A stretch of DNA of 5,382 nucleotides from positions 1 through 5,382 of the forward strand of contig JAICMB010000270.1 of NCBI GenBank assembly GCA_025929455.1, in the 5' to 3' direction. How positions within the stretch are numbered: position 1 is the stretch's first letter; the number at the start of each line of letters is the position of its first letter. The DNA is from Bryobacteraceae bacterium. GTDB lineage: Bacteria > Acidobacteriota > Terriglobia > Bryobacterales > Bryobacteraceae. Under the pieces are notes generated by a model. The model did no database searches, was not told the origin of the DNA, and was given only the letters and a program-made list of their open reading frames with translations. Below are positions 1-4,382 of the stretch, in pieces. Made by a program: the position numbers and the translations under genes.

Positions 1-2
1 AA

Positions 3-8
3 AAGGAG
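3..8 (+). promoter_or_regulatory. Shine-Dalgarno of the thioredoxin-like gene
   Basis: AAGGAG lies nine bases before the ATG at 18. It is one of only two strong ribosome binding sites in the window (the other serves higA) and it supports ATG 18 as the start. The promoter lies upstream of the window, so this gene may be downstream in an operon that cannot be seen. Confidence 0.8.
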
Positions 9-17
9 CTTTTTCGG

Positions 18-626
18 ATGCGTTTCGCCGTTCTTGGCGTCCTTGCGTTATTGGTGCCCACCGTCGCGGTTACGCGCGCCGCGGATCTAAACAAAACAGC
101 GGCCTTGAAACCCGCCGCGCTCAAGCCCGCGCCGGAGTTCGTCGTGCAGTTGACCAACGGACAGCAGGTCTTGCTCAGCAGCCTGCGCGGCAAGGTCATC
201 GCCCTCGAATTTCTCTACACCACGTGCCCGCACTGCCAGCACGCGTCCCAGGTGTTCACGCAACTAGGCAAGGAGTACGGCGCGCGCGGCTTCGAACCCG
301 TCGGAGTAGCGTTCAACCCCATGTCGCAGATGATGGTGAACGAATACGTGAGCAATTTCAAAGTAGGCTATACCGTCGGCTACAGCGAGCGCGACCGCGT
401 TCTCGATTTCCTCGCGATCAGCCCGCTGGAGCGGTTCGTCGTTCCGCAGATCGTCTGGATCGACCGCAAAGGCATGATCCGCAGTCAGACTCCCGCCAAC
501 GGCGATAACACCGAGATGTACCAGGAACCGTACTGGCGCCACATGATCGAAACGCTGACGGCGGAACACGCCGGCGCAGCGCACAAGCCCGCGTCGCACC
601 ACGCCGTGCACACCGCACGCCGGTAG
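18..626 (+). CDS. Exported TlpA/redoxin-like thioredoxin-fold protein
   Basis: This 202-residue protein probably works outside the cytoplasm as a thiol-disulfide oxidoreductase or peroxiredoxin-like redox protein. Residues 1-21 look like a signal peptide: Arg2, a hydrophobic core, and a likely cleavage after TRA. A short spacer with a LKPAALKPAP duplication (residues 30-39) leads into the fold. The EFVVQLTNGQ segment and the LRGKVIALEF strand precede the active site Cys70-Pro-His-Cys73, and VVPQ supplies a candidate cis-proline at Pro143. The CPHC order is DsbA-like, but the surrounding layout (redoxin strand, CxxC, cis-Pro, WIDRKG) matches TlpA/AhpC-TSA proteins. The last 20 residues hold five histidines (184, 189, 194, 195, 198), an unusual tail that could bind metal. 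The start is fixed by a strong Shine-Dalgarno. The substrate cannot be told from sequence; assembly of c-type cytochromes or general redox repair are possible roles. Confidence 0.85.
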   Translation: MRFAVLGVLALLVPTVAVTRAADLNKTAALKPAALKPAPEFVVQLTNGQQVLLSSLRGKVIALEFLYTTCPHCQHASQVFTQLGKEYGARGFEPVGVAFNPMSQMMVNEYVSNFKVGYTVGYSERDRVLDFLAISPLERFVVPQIVWIDRKGMIRSQTPANGDNTEMYQEPYWRHMIETLTAEHAGAAHKPASHHAVHTARR

Positions 627-684
627 TGTAGTAGTACATCCAAAGTTCTTTGCAGCGATGATTTCATTGCGGCTCCGCTGCTCC

Positions 685-750
685 GTGGGGCAGGTTTTCA
701 ACCTGCGGCCGATTTTCAATCGGCCTCGACCGGACACGCAGCCGGCGTCG
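685..750 (+). repeat. Palindromic repeat copy 1: tandem hairpins
   Basis: After GTGGGGCAGG come two perfect hairpins back to back. GCAGGTT (690-696) pairs with AACCTGC (700-706) around a TTC loop. GGCCGATT (707-714) pairs with AATCGGCC (718-725) around another TTC loop. A third, bulged stem follows, CGACCGG (727-733) with CCGGCGTCG (742-750). The + strand frame through it reads VGQVFNLRPIFNRP. The core GTRGGRCAGG and the hairpin design recur at 2208-2250 and 4298-4325, with different stem sequences but preserved pairing. This copy lies between genes. From memory, such repeats are abundant in Solibacter-type genomes; how they spread is unknown to me. Confidence 0.8.
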
Positions 751-824
751 GATCCTATACTCCGCCCGCTCCTCTGCTTGCAAGTAGCGCTGCGCTCTTC
801 AAGGTGTCCTGCTGTTTCGCCTGG

Positions 825-872
825 AGGAACAGGTGGCGCGGCCAGTCTCTGCCGGCTGCGCTCCCGGTTCCT
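825..872. repeat. Possible degenerate hairpin repeat
   Basis: An outer inverted repeat, AGGAAC (825-830) with GTTCCT (867-872), encloses a small imperfect hairpin. In it GG-C-CAG (840-845) pairs with CTGCC (849-853) around a TCT loop, with one base bulged. The CAG-TCT-CTG apex resembles the other repeat copies, so this may be a decayed member or a distinct relative. The stems are short and it could be chance. Confidence 0.3.
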
Positions 873-920
873 GATAGGATGCCCTCGCCCGGCGACCCGC
901 TCATCAAGGCCTATCTGACA

Positions 921-941
921 GCGTTACGCTTGACGTAATGC
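921..941. promoter_or_regulatory. Candidate HigA operator (inverted repeat)
   Basis: GCGTTACG (921-928) and CGTAATGC (934-941) are inverted repeats matching at seven of eight positions around a five-base CTTGA centre. The site covers the -35 hexamer of the higBA promoter. HigA-type antitoxins are known to bind palindromes in their own promoters and repress them, and a HigB-HigA complex often does so more tightly. That this palindrome is the operator is inferred from its symmetry and position. Confidence 0.6.
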
Positions 942-958
942 ATAATTCGGTTTATCCT
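930..958 (+). promoter_or_regulatory. Sigma70-type promoter of higBA
   Basis: TTGACG (930-935) is five of six to the -35 consensus. TATCCT (953-958) is four of six to the -10 consensus. The spacer is exactly 17 bases. The predicted transcription start, about seven bases after the -10, falls on or next to the TTG start codon at 964, leaving essentially no 5' untranslated leader. The inverted repeat at 921-941 overlaps the -35, as expected for autorepression. Confidence 0.6.
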
Positions 959-963
959 CGGAA

Positions 964-1248
964 TTGATTGGCGGCTACCGGGACAAACGCACCAGCGATT
1001 TCGCGGCCGGGAAACGGGTAAACGCTTTCTTTGGAATTGAGCGGGCGGCAAGACTCAAGCTCGACCGTCTCGAAGCCGCCACGGCTCTAAATGACCTGGC
1101 GGCCCTGCCCGGTAACCGTCTGGAGCGTCTGCGCGGCGGGCGGAAAGGTCAATACAGCGTCCGCATCAACGATCAGTGGCGGATCTGTTTTGAATGGCCC
1201 TCCGGGACCCCGGGGCCGCTAAATGTGGAAATCGTTGATTACCATTAG
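964..1248 (+). CDS. higB: HigB-like RelE-superfamily toxin
   Basis: This 94-residue protein matches the HigB (plasmid maintenance killer) family in length and layout. These toxins are ribosome-dependent mRNA endonucleases that cut translated mRNA when the antitoxin is degraded. The family-typical features are MI at the N-terminus, a helical region with LDRLEAAT (34-41), LPGNRLERLRG (48-58), then KGQYSVRINDQWRICFEW (61-78) and the terminal VDYH (91-94). The Asp-Tyr-His end corresponds to the catalytic C-terminus of characterised HigB proteins. The start must be TTG at 964: an in-frame TAA at 943-945 blocks extension, and the family N-terminus begins here. No usable Shine-Dalgarno precedes it. 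The antitoxin gene follows after nine bases. The toxin looks intact, with no frameshift or missing terminal residues. Confidence 0.9.
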   Translation: MIGGYRDKRTSDFAAGKRVNAFFGIERAARLKLDRLEAATALNDLAALPGNRLERLRGGRKGQYSVRINDQWRICFEWPSGTPGPLNVEIVDYH

Positions 1249-1251
1249 GAG
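1247..1251 (+). promoter_or_regulatory. higA ribosome binding site overlapping the higB stop
   Basis: AGGAG at 1247-1251 shares its first two bases with the TAG stop of higB and lies six bases before the higA ATG. Ribosomes finishing the toxin are therefore placed to start the antitoxin. A strong antitoxin site beside a weak toxin start (TTG, no Shine-Dalgarno) would favour antitoxin excess, as toxin-antitoxin operons need. Confidence 0.75.
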
Positions 1252-1257
1252 CTGACC

Positions 1258-1560
1258 ATGGCACTCACCGCTATACATCCGGGCGAGCACCTCGCTGAAG
1301 AGTTGCAAGAACTCGGCATGAGTGCGGCCGAATTGGCGAGGAATTTAAAGGTCCCCACCAACCGCGTCACGGCCATCTTGAATGGGCAGCGCGCCATCAC
1401 CGGCGATACGGCGCTTCGGCTGGCGCATTTTTTCGGGACAAGCCCCGAGTTCTGGCTCAACTTGCAAACCCTCTACGAACTCCGTTTAGCGCAAAGAAAA
1501 TCGGGCAAAGCCATCAAGGCGCTCCCGACGCTACATGATCGGGAACGCATCCCCACGTGA
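1258..1560 (+). CDS. higA: HigA-like antitoxin, XRE-family HTH
   Basis: This 100-residue protein neutralises the HigB toxin and represses its own operon. HPGEHLAEELQELGMS (7-22) is the signature N-terminus of the HigA/VapI family. A helix-turn-helix follows: SAAELARNLKV (22-32) as the first helix and turn, and PTNRVTAILNGQR (33-45) as the recognition helix. ITGDTALRLAHFFGTSPEFWLNLQ (47-70, given here as family-typical) completes the domain, and the last 30 residues are a charged extension. Its length is normal for the family. It follows higB by nine bases with an overlapping ribosome binding site, in the toxin-first order typical of higBA and opposite to relBE-type operons. The probable operator is the inverted repeat at 921-941. 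A weak GCATC/GATGC stem (1547-1563) spans the stop codon but lacks a T-run, so I do not call a terminator. Confidence 0.92.
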   Translation: MALTAIHPGEHLAEELQELGMSAAELARNLKVPTNRVTAILNGQRAITGDTALRLAHFFGTSPEFWLNLQTLYELRLAQRKSGKAIKALPTLHDRERIPT

Positions 1561-1661
1561 TGCCGCGCCGGTGGTAACAAAATTCACAACTATTTTCACG
1601 TAATCCCTCCAACAACTTACAGCCATTTCTAAAATGCACCGCTCGTTTTCGCCCCCTCGCC

Positions 1662-1670
1662 TGATATGTT
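1662..1670 (+). promoter_or_regulatory. Possible extended -10 element upstream of the hypothetical gene
   Basis: TGATATGTT fits an extended -10 (TGn followed by TATGTT, four of six). It ends nine bases before the ATG at 1680, so a transcript starting from it would have almost no leader. I see no convincing -35. A GAGGG at 1671-1675 could act as a close Shine-Dalgarno if transcription starts further upstream, so the two readings compete. Confidence 0.35.
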
Positions 1671-1679
1671 GAGGGCGCA

Positions 1680-2330
1680 ATGAGCAAACGCAATCGCACC
1701 AACAACCCCTGGCTGTCACGCCGCCCCGAAACCCCCGCCGCCGCCGCTGCCACCGGCCCGCGCACTCCCGAAGGAAAAGCGATCTCCTCCCAAAACGCAC
1801 GCGTGCACAACCTGACAGGCGACCACATCGTCCTCCCGCACGAAGACGCCAACGCCTACGAACGTCTGCTCAAAGGCTTCATGATCACCTACCGTCCCGA
1901 AGACGAGTCGGAAAAGCTCCTCGTCCAGCACGCCGCCGAATCGCAGTGGCTCATCCTGCGGGCCGCCCGCCTCGAAGCGGCACTCATGACCCTCATCGCC
2001 ACCGGCGAAGACGCCAAGCCCAGCACCCCCGACCAGCGCATCGCCGCCTACATGCTCTCCAAACCGGGCGACGCCCTCGCAAAAGCCCTCCGCTACCGCA
2101 CCTCCGCCGAGCGCTCCTTCTACCGCGCCACTAAAGAACTCGCAAGCCTCGCCGACATCCGCGCCCAACTGGCAGAAACGTCAGACCAGTTCGTTTCGCA
2201 AAAAACCGTGGGGCAGGCGTCCACGCCTGCAACGGGTCTCCAGACCCGTTCTTCCGACGCCGTCCCAACCGCGCCCGAAGCTACTCCCGAAACAGCGCGC
2301 GCCCCGCTCCCCGAAACCATGGCCGCATGA
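1680..2330 (+). CDS. Conserved hypothetical protein, GPRTPEGKA type
   Basis: This 216-residue protein has no function I can name. The N-terminus is basic (MSKRNRTNNPWLSRR) and followed by an alanine run. Then comes TGPRTPEGKAISSQNA (25-40), a motif I recall from many uncharacterised bacterial proteins, often in several copies per genome. Residues 50-105 (VLPHEDANAYERLL, TYRPEDESEKLLV, ESQWLILRAARLEAALM) continue the same family pattern and look helical. The protein lacks a signal peptide and membrane segments, so it is probably cytoplasmic. The C-terminal 40 residues are Thr/Pro/Ala-rich and appear unstructured. Residues 177-191 (VGQASTPATGLQTRS) come from a palindromic repeat inside the gene. 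The stop overlaps the next start in ATGA. Codon choice is strongly C-ending. Confidence 0.75.
   Translation: MSKRNRTNNPWLSRRPETPAAAAATGPRTPEGKAISSQNARVHNLTGDHIVLPHEDANAYERLLKGFMITYRPEDESEKLLVQHAAESQWLILRAARLEAALMTLIATGEDAKPSTPDQRIAAYMLSKPGDALAKALRYRTSAERSFYRATKELASLADIRAQLAETSDQFVSQKTVGQASTPATGLQTRSSDAVPTAPEATPETARAPLPETMAA
2208..2250 (+). repeat. Palindromic repeat copy 2, inside a coding region
   Basis: GTGGGGCAGG begins this copy exactly as in copy 1. GCAGGCGT (2213-2220) pairs perfectly with ACGCCTGC (2223-2230), and AACGGGTCT (2231-2239) pairs perfectly with AGACCCGTT (2242-2250). Both pairs are separated by CC, so the practical loop is TCCA in each. It has the same two-hairpin order as copy 1 but different stem sequences, meaning that pairing rather than sequence is kept. 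It lies in frame within the hypothetical gene and is translated as VGQASTPATGLQTRS. Confidence 0.82.
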
Positions 2331-4345
2331 TGCCCCGAAAAATTCCCGGCGTCGTATTATGGCCTGTGATGTTGCGCACAATCGCTGCTTTTAGCGTCGT
2401 TTCCCTACTCCCGTCGCTCGTCGGCGCCCAGCCCGCGCCGCCACTGCGCCAGATCATGCGTGAGCTCGATCGCGTAGTGCGTTTCCACGACGCGCAAATC
2501 TCGCCCGGCGGCAAGCGCGTTGCCTGGATCACCGAGCGCGGCATCTACGCCGCCAACGCCAACGGCAGCGCTCCAATGCGTATCACCGCGTGCCCCGGCG
2601 GCAAATGCGAAGAGAACGGCATCGCCTGGTCGCCCAACGGCGCGCAGCTCGCGTTTCTGTCGGACGCCGCGGTCAAAGGTCAGATGCAGGCGTACGTCGC
2701 GGCCCTCGGAAAGAGCGCACGCGCACGCCGCCTCACCACTTACAAAGGCTTCGTGCAAAGCCTGCGCTGGTCTCCTGACGGCAAAACCGTCGCGGCGCTC
2801 TACACCGAAAACGCCGAGAAGAAAGCCGGCCCCGTCGAAGCGCTCGCGCCGCTGATCGGCGTGATCGACACCAAACTCTACTCGCAGCGCATCGCGCTCA
2901 TCGACGCCGCCACCGGCCATTCGCGCCTGCTCACGCCCAACGGTCTCTACATCTACGAATACGACTGGTCGCCGTCGGGCGACGCCATCGTCTACACCGC
3001 CGCGCCGCCGCCCGGCGACGACAACTGGTATATCGCGCGCCTCTACACCATCGACGTTCGCAGCCGTCACTCCGCGGAGCTGTACCGCCCGCAATGGCAG
3101 ATCGCGGAGCCGCGCTGGTCTCCCGATGGCGCGCGCATCGCCTTCATCGAAGGGCTCATGAGCGACGAAGGTTCCACCGGCGGCGATATTTTGACCATCC
3201 CCGCGCGCGGCGGCACCCCCCACGTCTGGCTCGAAGGCCGCCACAGCTCGCCCAGTTCCGTGCACTGGAACTCGCGCGACAGCATTCTATTCACCGAAAA
3301 CATTTCCGGCGAGAACGCTGTTTCGCTGCTCGAACTCAACACCGGCCGCGCCGAAACTCTATCGCGGGGCCCTGAGCAACTGCAGTTCTCGGGAACACGC
3401 GCCGCCAGTGCCGTCATCCGCAGCTCCTGGGCGCACGCGCCCGAAGTCTGGACCGGACCCGCCGGCGATTGGAAACAGGTCACGCACACGAATGCCGCCG
3501 CGCACCCGGCCTGGGGCGAAGCGAAAAGCATCACTTGGACTAACGACGGTCTCCAGGTGCAAGGCTGGCTCGTGTTCCCGCAGCACTATTCCGCGGGCGC
3601 GCGCTACCCGATGGTGGTGAGCGTACACGGCGGTCCTGCCGGCATGGTGCGTCCGAGTTGGCCCAGCGGACAGTTCAATCTGTCGCTGCTCGCCAGCCGC
3701 GGGTATTTCGTATTCTTCCCCAACCCGCGCGGCAGCTTCGGCCAGGGCGAGGCCTTCACGCGCGCCAACATCAAGGACTTCGGCGGTGGGGATCTTCGCG
3801 ACATCCTCGCCGGTGTCGACGCCGTCACGCGGCAGTACCCCATCGACCCGCAGCGCGTCGGCATCGGCGGCTGGAGCTACGGCGGCTACATGACCATGTG
3901 GACAGTCACGCAGACGCACCGTTTTCGCACCGCCGTCGCAGGCGCCGGCATCGCGGACTGGCGCAGCTACTACGGCGAAAACGCCATCGATCAGTGGATG
4001 ATTCCCTACTTCGGCGCGTCCATCTATGATGACCCCGCCGTGTACGCCAAAAGCGCCCCGCTCACTTACATCAAGACCGTGAAAACTCCGACGCTGGTCC
4101 TGGTCGGCGAGCGTGATGGCGAGTGCCCGTTTCCTCAGTCACAAGAGTTCTGGCACGCGCTCAAAACATTTCATGTCCCGACTGAACTCGTCGTCTACCC
4201 CGGCGAAGGCCACCGTTTCCACGACCCCGAACACATCCTGGACCTGATGGAACGCACCGTCGCCTGGTACGACCGCTACCTCAAACCACCTCAGCAAGTA
4301 GGACAGGCAGTCTTGCTGCCTGTCCATCGCGCCGCCATCCGTTAA
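2327..4345 (+). CDS. S9 family serine peptidase, exported (acylaminoacyl/dipeptidyl peptidase type)
   Basis: This 672-residue protein hydrolyses peptides as a prolyl-oligopeptidase (S9) family enzyme, probably in the periplasm. A signal peptide ends near LVGA-QPAP (34/35). The N-terminal half is a beta-propeller with repeated blades marked by ISPGG (58-62), WSPNG (101-105), WSPDG (148-152), WSPSG (214-218) and WSPDG (264-268). The C-terminal alpha/beta-hydrolase domain has the HGGPAG oxyanion region (434-439), the nucleophile Ser517 in GWSYGG, Asp597 in GERDGE and His629 in GEGHRF, so the catalytic triad is complete. Cys89 and Cys94 could form a disulfide. The start is uncertain. ATG 2327 or 2330 overlaps the previous stop, but Met15 (ATG 2369) gives a cleaner signal peptide and lies eight bases after a TATTAT. 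The last 15 or so residues (VGQAVLLPVHR onward) come from a palindromic repeat and are not part of the fold. Substrate specificity cannot be read from the sequence. Confidence 0.92.
   Translation: MMPRKIPGVVLWPVMLRTIAAFSVVSLLPSLVGAQPAPPLRQIMRELDRVVRFHDAQISPGGKRVAWITERGIYAANANGSAPMRITACPGGKCEENGIAWSPNGAQLAFLSDAAVKGQMQAYVAALGKSARARRLTTYKGFVQSLRWSPDGKTVAALYTENAEKKAGPVEALAPLIGVIDTKLYSQRIALIDAATGHSRLLTPNGLYIYEYDWSPSGDAIVYTAAPPPGDDNWYIARLYTIDVRSRHSAELYRPQWQIAEPRWSPDGARIAFIEGLMSDEGSTGGDILTIPARGGTPHVWLEGRHSSPSSVHWNSRDSILFTENISGENAVSLLELNTGRAETLSRGPEQLQFSGTRAASAVIRSSWAHAPEVWTGPAGDWKQVTHTNAAAHPAWGEAKSITWTNDGLQVQGWLVFPQHYSAGARYPMVVSVHGGPAGMVRPSWPSGQFNLSLLASRGYFVFFPNPRGSFGQGEAFTRANIKDFGGGDLRDILAGVDAVTRQYPIDPQRVGIGGWSYGGYMTMWTVTQTHRFRTAVAGAGIADWRSYYGENAIDQWMIPYFGASIYDDPAVYAKSAPLTYIKTVKTPTLVLVGERDGECPFPQSQEFWHALKTFHVPTELVVYPGEGHRFHDPEHILDLMERTVAWYDRYLKPPQQVGQAVLLPVHRAAIR
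2355..2360 (+). promoter_or_regulatory. Possible -10 for a leaderless S9 peptidase transcript
   Basis: TATTAT matches the -10 consensus at five of six positions and ends eight bases before ATG 2369. That ATG encodes Met15 of the long reading and opens a compact signal peptide (MLRTIAAFSVVSLLPSLVGA). No good -35 or extended -10 is seen, so this is tentative. If used, it would uncouple the peptidase from the upstream hypothetical gene. Confidence 0.35.
4292..4325 (+). repeat. Palindromic repeat copy 3 at the end of the peptidase gene
   Basis: GTAGGACAGG (4298-4307) corresponds to GTGGGGCAGG of the other copies. GGACAGGCAG (4301-4310) pairs perfectly over ten bases with CTGCCTGTCC (4316-4325) around TCTTG. 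A competing stem is possible between CAGCAAG (4292-4298) and CTTGCTG (4312-4318). The copy has a single hairpin, not the tandem pair. It is in frame, translated as VGQAVLLPVHR, and lies 17 bases before the TAA. It could also act as a 3'-end mRNA structure, although no T-run follows to make it a classical terminator. Confidence 0.75.
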
Positions 4346-4365
4346 CCGGCTCCGGAACACCTCAC

Positions 4366-4374
4366 TGGTACCAT
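4366..4374 (+). promoter_or_regulatory. Possible extended -10 upstream of sthA
   Basis: TGGTACCAT fits TGn plus a -10 hexamer (TACCAT, four of six) and ends eight bases before the GTG start at 4383. The only -35-like sequence, TTAACC (4342-4347), is 21 bases away, which is too far for a standard promoter. No Shine-Dalgarno is present, so a leaderless transcript is a plausible reading. Confidence 0.35.
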
Positions 4375-4382
4375 CTCCCTAG

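Larger units (their letters stand above)
627..920. other. Intergenic stretch without a convincing gene
   Basis: About 300 bases separate the thioredoxin-like gene from the higBA promoter. It holds a tandem hairpin repeat (685-750) and a weaker, nested inverted repeat (825-872). Apart from these I see only short frames. One spans 658-918, but its translation is repeat sequence followed by low-complexity Arg/Ser/Pro residues and it has no ribosome binding site. No clear rho-independent terminator follows the TAG at 624-626. GCAGCG (652-657) can pair with CGCTGC (676-681), but the loop is long and no T-run follows. Confidence 0.6.

Noticed and set aside
264..737. Minus-strand frame of 157 codons opposite the thioredoxin-like gene
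   Set aside because: It lies over a gene with an intact CPHC fold, its start region runs through the hairpin repeat, and it shows no recognisable family.
658..918. Plus-strand 86-codon open frame in the first intergenic region
   Set aside because: Its translation is the hairpin repeat (VGQVFNLRPIFNRP) followed by Arg/Ser/Pro-rich low-complexity sequence, with no ribosome binding site and no family resemblance.
879..938. Short frame MPSPGDPLIKAYLTALRLT before the higBA promoter, possibly the C-terminal remnant of a lost gene
   Set aside because: Only 19 codons look protein-like. The upstream sequence in frame gives no recognisable domain, and the stop lies within the higBA operator.
1547..1563. 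Terminator after higA
   Set aside because: The GCATC/GATGC stem is only five base pairs, spans the stop codon, and is not followed by a run of T.
2405..3265. Long minus-strand open frame (286 codons) opposite the peptidase
   Set aside because: It is a mirror of a GC-rich coding gene with strong C-ending codons. The translation is rich in Gly, Arg, Asp and Val without motifs, and the opposite strand encodes a clear S9 peptidase.
4301..4325. Rho-independent terminator of the peptidase gene
   Set aside because: The ten-base-pair hairpin is strong, but no T-run follows, it precedes the stop codon, and it matches the dispersed repeat family better.
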